Source: Eonycteris spelaea
Lineage: Eukaryota; Chordata; Mammalia; Chiroptera; Pteropodidae
Assembly: GCA_003508835.1 (NCBI GenBank)
Contig: PUFA01000006.1
Coordinates: forward strand, 7,192,001 to 7,256,000
Length of the DNA stretch: 64,000 nt
Direction: 5' to 3'
Shown here: positions 46,380 to 57,515 of the stretch, in pieces
How positions within the stretch are numbered: the stretch's first letter is position 1
Layout of the letters: each line of letters opens with the position of its first letter
Notes under the pieces: model-generated
Told to the model about the DNA's origin: nothing
Databases searched by the model: none
The model's input: the letters and a program-made list of their open reading frames with translations, nothing else
Program-made: the position numbers and the translations under genes

Positions 46380-46560
46380 TCAGGCCAGGGGACATTTTTA
46401 CCAATTATTGCAATTGCCTAAGTTCCTTCTTCAGCCGGTCCAGCCCGATTTGCATACCATTAGCTATGATGCCATGCATTATGGATTCATATTTAATTTT
46501 AGTACTTTTTGGAGGCAACTCTAACCTAATTAAAATCTCCTTCTCCAAGAATCTGACATT
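46380..46560. promoter_or_regulatory. Candidate conserved non-coding element
   Basis: Holds ACCAATTATTGCAATTGCC, an octamer-like ATTTGCAT near 46449, and CCTAATTAAAATCTCC. No repeat recognised. Confidence 0.4.
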
Positions 46561-46598
46561 TGTTCGAACTCTGATATCATGGGCTCTGCACGGATGGA

Positions 46599-46650
46599 CC
46601 ACACACATAGACACACACACACAAACGCACAGACACATACATACATACAC
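46599..46650. repeat. CA-rich microsatellite
   Basis: CACA runs with CATA units at the end. Confidence 0.85.
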
Positions 46651-47064
46651 CTCTCCAGCCATAGACACATGCTGCCATTTCAGCCCTCGTTCAATAGATT
46701 CATTTTTTTTTTTATGAAAAAGTAAATATGGAAAATGTCCTTTTCCTCCAAGTAGATTTGTATGCAGACTTAGCTCTGCGAACTCCCCTGGCCCGTTGCA
46801 GGAGAGACTGCCAGAGCCAGACTCCACAGAGAATCTGGGGCTGGGGGAATGAGGGGACCCAGGCTGTGGCCCAGCCTCTACCTGCCTCCGTCTTGGAGTC
46901 ACCGAGCTTTTCCAAGCCTCAGTTTTCCTCTTTCTGGAGATTCTCAGAAGATCAAAACCTTATGCTCCCCATCATACCAATATCCTTAGCCCATTTCCAC
47001 TCAGGTGTCAGAAATGCAGTACGTGGAAATCTTTTTCCCTAATCGAATACAAAAAAAATAGCAG

Positions 47065-47158
47065 GGTGAGGAAGAGATGAATAGGTGGGGTGCAGGGGAT
47101 TTTTAGGGCAGTGAAACTACTCTGTATAAGACTGTAATGGTGGATGCGTGTCACTGTA
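47065..47158 (+). mobile_element. L1M 3' end, left part (split by Tigger)
   Basis: The text GGGGATTTTTAGGGCAGTGA and the following CTGTATAAGACTGTAATGGT are characteristic of old L1M 3' ends. It continues at 47820 after the Tigger insertion. Confidence 0.75.
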
Positions 47159-47819
47159 TAGTAGTCCTCCTTATCCGAGGTGGGTGAGGGGGTACATTCC
47201 AAGGCCCCCAGTGAAATCACGGACAGTACCAAATCCTTTACATACTATATTTTTTCTTATACTTACATACCTCTGACAAAGCTTAGTTTGTAAATTCGGC
47301 ACAGTGAAGAGATTAGAAACAGTAATCATAAAATAGAACAGTTATAACGATATGCTATAATAAAAGTTATGTAAATGTGTTTTCTCTCACTCAAAATATC
47401 TAATAGTCCTGGACTCACCCTTCTGGTGATGATGTGAGATGGTAAATGCCTGCGTGGTGAGAGGGAGTGAGGTGGACGACACAGGCATTGTGACGTAGTG
47501 CTAGGCTGCTTGAACGGTTACTTGAACGCCAAGTCCTGCAGTACCGCCAGTCGATCTGGTAACCAAGGCGGCTGCTAAGTGACTAAGGAGAGGCTAGCAT
47601 ATGCAGTGTGGGTTCGCTGGACAAAGGGACGATTTAGTGTTCCTGGCGGGATGGAGCTGGACACTTCACGGTTTCATCACACTGCCCAGAATGGTCTGCA
47701 ATTTAAAACTTATGAGTTGTTTATTTTGGAATTTGCCATGTCATGTTTTCGGACATTGGTTGAGTGAGAGTAACTGAAACTGCAAAAAAAATGAAACCAC
47801 AGATAAAGGGGGACTACTT
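47159..47819 (+). mobile_element. Tigger-like (TcMar) non-autonomous DNA transposon
   Basis: It starts TAGTAGTCCTCCTTATCCG and ends GATAAAGGGGGACTACT, imperfect terminal inverted repeats of the CAGTAGTCCCCCCTTATCC type found in MER44/Tigger relatives. The left flank carries the TA target (47157-47158). The right TA has decayed to TT. It contains no transposase frame. L1 sequence continues on both sides, so it landed inside an older L1. Confidence 0.8.
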
Positions 47820-48085
47820 TCTCTCTGGTTGTCTAAACCCATAGAATGTACAACACCAAGCGCGAACTCTAGGTAACCTATTGTCTCCGGGTTATAATGG
47901 TGTGTCCATGTAGGTTCGTTCATTGATTGTAACGCGTGTACCAATCTGGTGGGGGAGGTTGGTGATGGGGGAGGCCGTGCATGTGTAGGGACAGTGGGTA
48001 TATGGGAACTCTATACTTCCTGCTCGTTTTTGCTGTGAACCTAACATGTCTCTAAAAAAATAAGGTTTGTTAAAAATAACAAATC
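47820..48085 (+). mobile_element. L1M 3' end, right part
   Basis: This resumes the L1 with AAACCCATAGAATGTACAAC, then GGTATATGGGAACTCT and a CTCTAAAAAAATAAGG end with A-rich tail. The order and spacing match an L1M 3' terminus interrupted once. Confidence 0.8.
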
Positions 48086-48094
48086 AATAAAATA

Positions 48095-48360
48095 GCTTTT
48101 AACATTTTTTGAGTGCTCACCATATGTCAGGTACTTTACATGTATTAACTAATTCTCATGACAACAATTTGAAGTCGACATTCTTATTACTATTATTGGT
48201 ATTACATCCCCATTTTACAGATGAGGAAACTGAGGCTCGGAGAGTTAAGTAGCTTGCCCAGGGTCACACAGCGAGTAGCTGATGGAGATTGGATTTGGAC
48301 CCAGACGATCTGCCTTCAGAACCTGTGGTCTTCACTGTACCACAGCTGTGGCTTCCTTTT
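48095..48360 (-). repeat. MIR, antisense, full length
   Basis: The best preserved MIR here: GAGTGCTCACCATATGTCAG, CCCCATTTTACAGATGAGGA and AGGGTCACACAGCGAGTAGC. Confidence 0.9.
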
Positions 48361-48859
48361 TACTGAGAATCAGGGAGATGGGCTGGAATTACTTCATTGT
48401 TCTAATTCTATGATAATGACTTAATTCTTGCCGGACTCAGGGGGAAGGTGTGAGCTACCATTCATCTCCCTGACATTTCTCAGAATTCCTCAGGTCAGAG
48501 TTTTCTGACCCAGCTGTCCTGGAGGAGGTGGAGCTTAGACCACACCTGGGCAAATGGGCTTTCCCTCATCTGGGGTGAGGGTGGGGACAGCACAGAGCTC
48601 CCCAGAGAGGGAGGACACTGGCCTGACCGTGTGCCATTCCCGTGCTCTCGGCCAACGTGGGTTGCTTTGTCTGGGTTTGACACTGGGTTTACAGTGTCAG
48701 GGGGGTGGAAATATGGTATTTGTTTTCCCCAACATTTAATCATGAGCAATTTTAAACTTACAGAAAAGTTGAAAGGATTTTACAGTGAACACCCATATTT
48801 CACATGATGTTTTTTCAGTCATCCTCTGCCTTGTGCTCTGTCACTCTCCTGGGTGACTT

Positions 48860-49030
48860 GCATACATGGTCATCTCAGTCTTCACACAGACCAGGTGGAG
48901 TGGGGCTTCTCACTTGTATTTTACAGGTGAGCATGCTGAGGCTCAGGCAGATGAAAGAAACCCATCCAGGGCCACCCAGCTCAGCAAGGGTAGGACCAGG
49001 AATTACATCAAGAGCCGTCTGACCCCTCCC
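48860..49030 (-). repeat. MIR, antisense
   Basis: GTATTTTACAGGTGAGCATG then CCAGGGCCACCCAGCTCAGC. Confidence 0.65.
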
Positions 49031-49739
49031 AGACTTGCCCTTTTCACTTATCTGCTCTCTATTTTCTCCCCAAGACTCAGAAAGTCCCCTTTACAGTGGC
49101 AGGTGACGTCCACCTGGCCCCAGCCCCTCTGGGTGCTAAGAGGAGATTCGTATAGTTGTTAGAGGATGGCATGAGACGTGGAGGTAAGGTACGGGGTGTT
49201 CCTCTCAGGTAACCTTGAGCTGGGCACATTAACCTTCCTGACAATAGTTCTTACTTGTGGGGTGGCTGGCCCACCTGGAACCCAGAGCTCTGAGGAGCAA
49301 GTGAGCCCTCAGCACAGCTGAGTGGCTTGTGGGCCCCAACTCCCATCTCCTGCTGTTGCTGTTTGGTTTGCCTCCCAAGGAAGGCTGGGTTAGGGCTGGG
49401 TTCCATCATGCCCTCCTCAGAAACCTCATATGGCTGCCACTAAGCTCAGGTCCCCTACCTGAGCCTCCTCAGACAAATGACTTCACCTCTCTCCCAGGAC
49501 TGTCATTCTCTAATGCTGGAGCAAAGAAATAATCATTGAACCAATAGACATGTTTGATAGTGTCAAGGCAACTCCTCGAAAGTGCCCAGCCCAGGGCCTG
49601 TCACATAGTAGGCCTACAGGACCAGAACTGTACTTGTGTCCTCTATCTGAGGCTTCCCAGCAAGATTCGTTCCCCTGCCCCTAGCCAGGGCCTAGGGATC
49701 CTCAAAAATGCCATTGCTTTGATTTGGGAGCCGTGTGGA

Positions 49740-49896
49740 ACAGTGTCTTGCTCACCTTTGTTCATTTGGTCTGCTCTGCCTGGAATGCCCTTCCCAACAT
49801 CCATGCAGGTCAGATCCCACCTCCTCCAGAAGGTTTTCCAAGATCCCCCCTACAGGAATGACTCTGCCCCTCCCCTTTCCCTGGCACCTGAGTTCT
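49740..49896 (+). repeat. L2 fragment, sense
   Basis: CTCTGCCTGGAATGCCCTTC and CCCACCTCCTCCAGAAGG. Confidence 0.7.
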
Positions 49897-50150
49897 GTAG
49901 TTAGAAGCACAAAGGCTTGCACAAGGCTATCAGGTGTGACTTTCACCTCTGTCACTTACTGGTTGAGTGACCTTGGATAAGTTGCCAGTCCATTCTATGC
50001 CTCAGTTTCCTCGTCTGCCAAAAGGACAGGATGATAGTACCTACCTCATCATGAATCTTAAATGAGGTATGCTATGAATAACGTACTCTCAAGTATCTGC
50101 ACGGAGCATCTCAGAGCCTTGTTCACAGTGGGCCTCCTGTGTTTGTTGAC
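49897..50150 (+). repeat. MIR SINE
   Basis: GTTGAGTGACCTTGGATAAG, GCCTCAGTTTCCTCGTCTGC and GTACCTACCTCATCATGAAT. Confidence 0.8.
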
Positions 50151-50387
50151 TAAATTGAGATGACTCTGTGTTCAGCTTATGTGTGTGAGACTCAGCAAGG
50201 AGGAGGCATTGCAGTGAACAGGATGCTCTGAAAGGCAAAACTCAGGGCAGTTGCTAGACTAGGATGGGGAATGGGTATAGCGCTGAGCTGAGGCAGGGGC
50301 TCCTGTCCTGCATGGGGACCATCTCGGTGAAGAAATGGGCTTGCAGGGCTGAAGTGCCAGTGGTGAGGGGCTGTGGAACAGTGTCTT

Positions 50388-50545
50388 GGCTGTAAGAAGC
50401 AGCTCTGGTGACAGGTAGGCAGGAGTTAAAATCCTGACTGCACCACTGGCTCACTGCCTGGCCTTGTGCAGTTCCGTAGCCCCTCCCAGGTCTGTCTTCC
50501 TCCTGTGAAGTGGGGACAGTAATGGTATCCACCTCCTGAGGTGCT
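50388..50545 (+). repeat. MIR, 5' two thirds
   Basis: AGGAGTTAAAATCCTGACTG then CTCCTGTGAAGTGGGGACAG. Confidence 0.65.
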
Positions 50546-51264
50546 CAGCACGACAGAGCCGCAGCCCTTCCAGCATTCGTTCAGGAGCTGCGTTACTTCA
50601 TCCCTAGCTTTTTCTTGGCTGCCCCACCTCCCTCAGCCCACAGCCCTGCAGGTGACTGGGAACCGGCCTCCGAAGTATAAGCCACGTGCCTGGTTTGCAT
50701 GGAGACTGCTGTTTATCCAGAGGGATTTAGATTTTTAACGAACAAGTTCACTTGAGTCCCGTGGGGCATTGACCAGGAAGGTCTTTGACTCGAACCTCCC
50801 ATTAGCCGTTCCTCCTCATGCTGAGGCTTTTTCAGAAAATCATTTAATGTTTTCTCTGTGTTTAAAGAAGCCTCCGAGGGCCCATCAGGCTCAGCCTGGC
50901 TGGCCTGATCTTGAAACAAAGTGCAGTCCCCGGAGGAACATGCCAACCTCTGCTCTTAAGTAAATTCAAGGGAGCATTTTTGCACTTGGCCTGGTAGGCT
51001 ATATTTAGGCTTCGCCAGGTCTTTGAGTTCCTCTCCCACTACATTATTAAGGTCGCTCTGAGCCTGAGAGGGCGAAGGCCTGGCAGGAGGGGAGAAGCCT
51101 CACCCGAGTGAATATAGCTGGAGTTTATCCTACAGGGTCTGGAATTCAAACTTGGCTCTGACAATTGCGGTTTAGAGGTGGAAGACAGAGCCACAGACCC
51201 CAGTGAAGCAGAGGGCCCTCCACATGAGGAGGCTCCCTCAGTCTTGGGTCTCCCGAGTCTCCAT

Positions 51265-51675
51265 CTCATTCCTCAACAACTCATAGCCATGCCCTTCTCT
51301 CTGTTGCCAACATCTTTGTCCTTACTTTGGCCTGTGTCACCTTTCATGTCTAAGATTCTTTCTTATGTCCCTACATGGCACCTTACCCTCACTCAGGAAC
51401 CCTCAAGGGCTCCCCAGTGTCTGCAAAATAAAGCCTAACCTCCTCAGCCTGGCATTTAAGACCTTCCTTGATCTGACCTCCACCTACTTTTTCATCCTCA
51501 TCAGCAGCCGTAAACCCCCTCGAGTGTGAGCTCCTTGGGGACAGGGGCTTTTGTCTGCTTTATTTACCACAGTATGCACAGTGCCTTGAAGAGAGCCTAG
51601 AACCTTGTAGAAGTGTTCATTGAATATTTTCTGAGTGAAGGAATGAAGAACTGAACAATGACTGAACAAATTAAT
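51265..51675 (+). repeat. L2 3' end, sense
   Basis: AAATAAAGCCTAACCTCCTC, CTGGCATTTAAGACCTTCC and GTGTGAGCTCCTTGGGGACA are diagnostic. Ends in ATTGAATATTTTCTGAGTG. Confidence 0.85.
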
Positions 51676-51764
51676 GAATGATGCAGTGTTCTACTATTTT
51701 CCCGCTCTCATGCTTTTGTTCGGACAGCCATTTGGCCACCAGGCAAGCCCCTGTTTGTTCACAT

Positions 51765-51864
51765 GCATCCCCCCGTTAAGTCCCAGATAAGATCCAGCTT
51801 CTTCCGTGATACCTTCCCTGGCGGCCCAGCCCCTGTGAGCCCTCCTGTTAGCTTCGACACAGTC
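51765..51864 (+). repeat. L2 fragment truncated by the LTR relic
   Basis: CCGTGATACCTTCCCTGGCG is L2 text that stops where the minus-strand LTR begins. Confidence 0.5.
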
Positions 51865-52320
51865 TGTTGTTAGACACTTCGTTCACAAGCTCCTCTAGAG
51901 CTTCTTGGGTATCATCTGAGACCAAAGAAAGAGGCAGACCACTTCAGATTGGTAGGTGGCAGGCGTAATAAGTGAGGGAATTTACTTAATGAGGCTTGTC
52001 TCAGACAACCACAAGATGAGTAGATCTCCACACCTGCCTGCCAGAATCTTAAAAGTTTATATAGAGGCCCTAATTGGGTTCAGTCATGTACACCATCCTG
52101 ATGGTCTCAGCATCACATTTCTGTCTCAAGACTATATCCTTGGGGCAGCTACTGGGACGGAGAAAGACAAGCAGAATACACATTCCAAAGGTGGTGGAGA
52201 GGATAGGGCGCCTCCAACTGCTCACGTCCAGCTTGAGGGTCAAGTGGTGGTCCCGTCTTCTCAATGACCTCCTCCAGCAGACACCTAGTACCTCATTATT
52301 TGGCTTTCTTGAGGCCTCAT
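51865..52320 (-). mobile_element. Probable LTR relic, minus strand, inserted in an L2
   Basis: Read on the minus strand the segment ends TCTAACAACA (51865 side). It has a TATA-like CTATATAAAC about 190 bases before that end, followed by pyrimidine-rich sequence, the layout of U3-R-U5. L2 sequence stops abruptly at 51864. The far boundary is not defined and I could not identify a convincing target duplication. The family is unknown, and it could be another repeat class. Confidence 0.45.
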
Positions 52321-52980
52321 CTGCTCTTATATTTGGCTGTATACCCCCGAGGTCCAGGACGGGTAATGGACCTTTACCCACTTGGCCACCTCACAGAGAC
52401 CGTGTGTGGCTTTCAGTGTATGGGGTAGGGAAGGTTGGCAGGTAGGAAGGGACTCAGGATGCTCAGCTGGCAAAGGTGCAGCCACAGGTGGCGGAGGACC
52501 TGGTCCTTCTAGGGCAGAGTCTCATGTCCAGATAGGCTGGCATCTGATGTTCACTGGGGACGCAGTCAAGTAGGGCCATGAGGGACGTGTGACATGGGTC
52601 AGTGGAGCGGCCAGAAAGTGACAAGAACCTGGGGGGAGAATTCCAGCAGCAAGTAAGGTTCAGAGGTCCAAGGCAGCAGGCAAAAGTGGACTAGGATTGG
52701 GTTTCCTGTTGTGGATAAACTGTCTTAGAGGGAAAAGGCTATTAGGCAGGTGTCAGAGACAGGCACTCAAGGCCAGGAAACAAGGTGGGAACCCTGTACC
52801 ACCCAGTGACCTGCAAGTGGGAATCCAGAGGTCTCAGAATGAGGATGCTCCAGTTACACACAGTAGATGTTTTTGTAATTATAGACTTTAGTCCCTGTGG
52901 ATAATTTTTGTTCCTATAATTATGGTCACCATGCCTATTTTACACATGAAAAATCTCCTCCATTAGAAGACTCTAGAGGA

Positions 52981-53049
52981 CATACACACATAGACACACA
53001 CATTCACACCTACACATATGCAAAGACACACACACATGCACACACAGAC
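52981..53049. repeat. CA-rich microsatellite
   Basis: Interrupted CA repeat. Confidence 0.85.
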
Positions 53050-53171
53050 AACAAAGGAACACCAGGCATGAAGCATTGTGAGGGACCAGATGGCCTCTCA
53101 GTGACCTCTGGAGGACCGCTTCTCTGAAGACTCAAGCCTGTTGATTTAAGGGAACAAATGGAAACAAAAGG

Positions 53172-53273
53172 GTGGTGATTCTGTTTGGGTGAGGGGCAGG
53201 AAGGAGGCTGGGAGCCTCTTGGCCAGAGTTTAGACCCCCCGGCCCCCCGCCCACTCCAGATCCTGAAGCTCAA
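53172..53273 (+). repeat. Local duplication, copy 1
   Basis: 102 bases from GTGGTGATTC to TCCTGAAGCTCAA. It aligns over its whole length with 54122-54224, sharing GGGGCAGGAAG, TGGGAGCCT and TCCTGAAGCTCAA. Confidence 0.85.
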
Positions 53274-53369
53274 TTTCCTCTGGTTCTTCTTGGGTCACTT
53301 AGCTCTCAGAGAGAACAATTGCAGTAACAATTCTCTTCTGCTTTGTGTGATTCTTTATCCTTTTCAAAG

Positions 53370-53550
53370 CCCTTTTGTGCACAGTTTTCCATTTGATACC
53401 CCCTGTGAGATAGGCTGGTATTCTTATCTCTGCTTTAGAGATAAGGAAATGGAGGCTCAGAGAAGGTGCCTGGCTGGTCTAAGCCCCCTCTGAGGCTGGG
53501 CTGTGGAGCGGGGATTAGAGCCAAGAACCTGTGACTTTATGCCCTTTTGC
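53370..53550 (-). repeat. MIR, antisense
   Basis: TTAGAGATAAGGAAATGGAG and GGGATTAGAGCCAAGAACCT. Confidence 0.7.
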
Positions 53551-54121
53551 ATTTTCTCTCATTCGCCCTCTGATGTGTGTTGGTTTTGAAGACAGCTTCC
53601 TTTGGCCTGCATGAGTTCATGCTGCCCTGTTGATTTCTGGGGTATATGTGTGTCTATCCTGAGGGGGAGCTGAAAACGGAGGTTGGTTAAGCGCTGCCTC
53701 AAATATTTCATCTCTTCCCCTTCAAATCTTCCTCAATTTGGTTTGGGGATACTGATGGGTGGTAGGCACTGTTCCCAGCTTCCTTCTTCCTCTTCCTTCG
53801 GCCTGTCTGAGGCAGCACCTGGCCGAAGAATGTGGGAGCTGGGGAGCCAGTGGGGTGAGGAGGGGAGAAAGACTAGAGATGGCCCCATCAGCCCAGAAGG
53901 GTGATGGCTGAGGGGACTGGACTTTTGCCTATGTGGAGAGAGCAGAGAAGCAGAACAGCCCAGCTCCCTGGTACTCACAGAAGAGGTCTGTCTTGAGACT
54001 CAAAAGTTACAGGATAAGTTCAAAGGAGAGGTTAAGAGGAGTTTGGAGAGAGATATGGGTTTATAATCAGTTGCTCGGAAAGGCTAGGAATTGATTCAAA
54101 GTTCAGATGAGAATAAAGAGA

Positions 54122-54224
54122 GTAGTGATTCCATTTGTAGGCGGGGCAGGAAGTGGGTGCTGGGAGCCTTTTGACCAGACTCCAGACACTGACCCACCCC
54201 CCAACTCCAGGTCCTGAAGCTCAA
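54122..54224 (+). repeat. Local duplication, copy 2
   Basis: 103 bases from GTAGTGATTC to TCCTGAAGCTCAA in the same orientation as copy 1, 950 bases downstream and diverged by many substitutions and small gaps. Confidence 0.85.
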
Positions 54225-54379
54225 GCACCTTCACCTTTTGAGGCTGAAATCATGGAGGTTAAGCAAGGACCTTTCTCTTTCGTACAAGGCAGACTCGTGT
54301 CTGAAATATCATGGCACTGACCCAGCAGAGCATTGTCGATGTTTCATATTTGTGTCCAAAAATGCTATTTGGGCCATCA

Positions 54380-55300
54380 GCTGGGCTTAATTTTTTTAAT
54401 TAATGAATTAGTAAGTACTTCATTTCATTCCACAAAAATAATTTCCAGTTTTTTATTAGTTACAATTTAGATCTAAAAAAAAAACAAATTTGAAAGACAG
54501 TGTTTCCTGGGAGGAAAAAGAAATGTTATATTTAAGTCATATGTACATTACAGTTGCTATAATTGGGCCAAGTATTTGATTCTGTGCTCCCTGGTGGCCA
54601 AAGGAAAAAGAGAAATACTAGTAGTTACATAAATTTTACTTACTCTTTTCCTATGTGGAAAAATCACCCTAGTATCTCTGGGACAAAATGAAGCTTTTAT
54701 TAACCTTTCATTTTAAATTAATTTTTGCATCTAGGGCTTTATAAAGAAGATACTGAAAAGGCAACATCCAATTATTAATGGCAGTAGCAGATTTCCTAAG
54801 ACCGTGTCTGGTATTGTCTGTTCTCTGTGTCATCTGAAGGCATAATGACAAAACACATAATGACAAAACCAAGCAAGAAGCCTAGGCACATGGTCCAAGT
54901 AAACAGCTTGATCCAAGGATAAATCCTAGAATAGCCGGAGAAATAGGCAGCCAGCCTACTCTTCTGTCTGTTCTCCACAATATCATTTCTCTCCATCAGA
55001 TTTTTGATTCGTGTGAGACAGTGGATGGTTGGGATGACCATCTCTGGCAAGACCTAACATTTTTGTGGTTGTTTGATGGCGGGCAACAGTTGGGAGCAAC
55101 TCCATTTAATTTGAAGCAGTGATTACCAGGCTTCTTTGATTAATAATGATCACCCATTAGTAACAAAGTTTAGCATGCACTCTGATAAATATAATTTATT
55201 CTTTATAGGTTGCATATAAGTACACCCAAGTCAACCTATTACGTGCTTTATAAATCATACATGAAAATAAGTAATTAAAAGGGATGAGATTCACATCAAC
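54380..55300. promoter_or_regulatory. Candidate conserved non-coding block
   Basis: About 900 bases of AT-rich, repeat-free DNA with TTAATTAATGAATTAG near 54400 and TTGATTAATAATGATCACCC near 55137. It also contains the doubtful minus-strand ORF. Confidence 0.35.
54796..55041 (-). CDS. Doubtful 81-codon ORF with one predicted membrane segment
   Basis: Read on the minus strand, ATG in strong context (G at -3 and +4) starts MVIPTIHCLTRIKNLMERND. An in-frame TAG lies a few codons upstream. The middle has a basic patch, and residues near 52-70 (WTMCLGFLLGFVIMCFVIM) form a plausible transmembrane helix, with a short polar C-terminus. I do not recognise a family. The region is AT-rich and otherwise looks like conserved non-coding DNA, in which an open frame of this size can arise by chance. 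No splice sites or polyadenylation context tie it to a transcript. Confidence 0.2.
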   Translation of the reverse strand: MVIPTIHCLTRIKNLMERNDIVENRQKSRLAAYFSGYSRIYPWIKLFTWTMCLGFLLGFVIMCFVIMPSDDTENRQYQTRS

Positions 55301-56711
55301 ATAGGTAGAAGTTAATAGTTTCTTCCTTTCTCCAGTGGGTCATCTTATGGACTCTTTGGGCTGGGCATTTTCGCCCTTGGGTTCCTCTGCGAGCCTGGGT
55401 TGCTCGCCGAGAACACCTACAGCTCTGTGAGCTGGAAGGGGCGGGGCGCATGCCTCCTTTCATGACAGGTGAGGAGATATCCATCGCTATCCCAGCTTCC
55501 GCTCCCCTCGTTGGGATAACTGATGATGCAGTTTCTTCACCATCTCCCAGAGGCGCCTGACGGTGGTGGTGGTGGCAGCTGTAGCTCCAGTCATCCACAG
55601 TGATAATTTGCTGGATAATGCACCCATTCCATCATTAGCTGCCTGCCTTCTCCTGGCTCTCTTCCCTCTTTCCTACCAGGGTATCCTGAGATGACCTCCA
55701 AAGAAACCTTTGGCCTCAGCTCTGTCTCAGGTTCTGCCTCTGGGGAAATCCAAACGAGACAGCTTTTTTTTTGTTGTGGGAATTGAAGAACCTACCAAGA
55801 CTCTTGTCTTCTCACTTCAACATGGAGAAGAGGCCCCAGGTTTTTTCTTCCAAACCAGTTCTGTGTCTCTTCCCACACATGAACAGTTCTCTACCTGGTG
55901 TGATGAGTCTGGCCTGGAAGAAGTCCTTATCGGTCACGCCAGGACCCTCTGTGAGCAGGAAAAATTCCATAAAGCTCCCAAGGATGGCCAGGGTTGGAGC
56001 CCTGTGGTTTCCCACCAGAGGAATCAGGTGCACAGTGTCCCCAAGTAACTAAGTTAAGCTCCCTGCTGTATAGACTTACTGAAGATAAACTCATTAAATT
56101 TGAGAGGACAACTGCCAAATGCCATTGATCTTGCTTGAGAACAATTGATCTCAGACAATTCTGTCTGACAATAGGCACGTGAAGGACCACTTGTCCATCA
56201 CGGCTACTCCTGGTTTGTGACCATAAAGTGGAGTCATTGGCCCATGGGAGCTCATCTTTCTGAGTGCTATGGACAGCGGAGGTGGGGGAATGAGACATAG
56301 ATTTGCAGCATTTAAAAGCATTTCGATTCTTTAAGTTATAAATGAAAATTACTAGTTGGCAATCCCAGGAATATCCTTGATAGTTATTGAGAGAAATTGA
56401 AGTAGGAACTGCTGTGACCTTACCTGTTTTATTCCCTCACCTCTGCAGCCAGGTACTGCCACCAACTTCCCTGATTGAGGATTAAGTGAAATTGGGGCTC
56501 CATGCAAGGCTGTGGGGTGTGCCAATGGGTGTTCATTGACTGTCGATTTCAGAGGTGGATGACCCCCCCCCCACAACAAGCATGATCAAGAACGAATTAG
56601 GATCCAGGCCACTGTCTTCAAGGCTTACCTTCTTGCCCACTCTGATCTCAAGTCCCTCTTGAATGCTCATTTCTGATGAGAAGCTTCCCGCCCAGGCGGG
56701 TAAAGGGAAAA

Positions 56712-56898
56712 GAGGCTGAATTTGGATTCAGACAGATGGAGGATTGAATCTTGGTTCTGCACTTGGCTCCCTGGATGATCTTTCATGAGTCACTACATCT
56801 CTTGGCCTTGGTTTCCCTTTATATAAAATAAAATGATTGCCTGGTAAGATATGAAATTATATAATCCATGGAGAGCACTCAGCATGGTGCTTGGCACA
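56712..56898 (+). repeat. MIR SINE (first of a tandem pair)
   Basis: GATTGAATCTTGGTTCTGCA and CTCAGCATGGTGCTTGGCAC. Confidence 0.7.
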
Positions 56899-57105
56899 TG
56901 GCTGTGTGATCCTGGGCAAGTTACTTCACTTCTCTGAACTCCATTTCCCCTACCTGTCAAGTTAGGTTAGTAGCACTTACCTCCTAGGGTGGGTGTGAAA
57001 ATTTAATGGATTAGATTTAAGTATGCGAAGTATTTATCCCAAGACCTGACACATAGGAAGTGCTCAATAAGAGTTAGCTATTATCCCTAATTATTATTCA
57101 CTCAT
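56899..57105 (+). repeat. MIR SINE (second of a tandem pair)
   Basis: Starts at TGGCTGTGTGATCCTGGGCA without a tRNA arm and ends GGAAGTGCTCAATAAGAGTT. Confidence 0.8.
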
Positions 57106-57199
57106 ATATGATAGAGGTAATAAAAGTAACACCTATCTTGTCAGCTTTAACCATAGGAGGGCTGAAAGATCAAATGAGACAATGGATTTCTGAAGGTCA

Positions 57200-57515
57200 T
57201 TTTTTCATCCATTCAACAAAATATTTCTTGAGTGCTTACTTTGTGCCAGGCACAGTTTTAAGCACCGGGGAGTAGCAGAGAACAAAATAGCAAAAACCCT
57301 TGCCTGCAGAGAGTCTACCTTCTGGTGGGGACACTAAAAACAGGCACAATAATTACAGTAAAATATAGAGTGTGCTTGGTAATGTTAACTACTAAGGGCA
57401 CCGAAGAAGCAGAGATGAGGAATAGGAGGTGGGGGAGGGCTCGTGTGAACCGTGATTGGGGTCCCCAGAGTTGCAGTGACAACGCCGTTTCAGTAAAGAC
57501 CTGAAACAGCACTTT
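57200..57515 (-). repeat. L2 3' region, antisense
   Basis: GTGCTTACTTTGTGCCAGGC then GGAGTAGCAGAGAACAAAAT. Confidence 0.65.
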
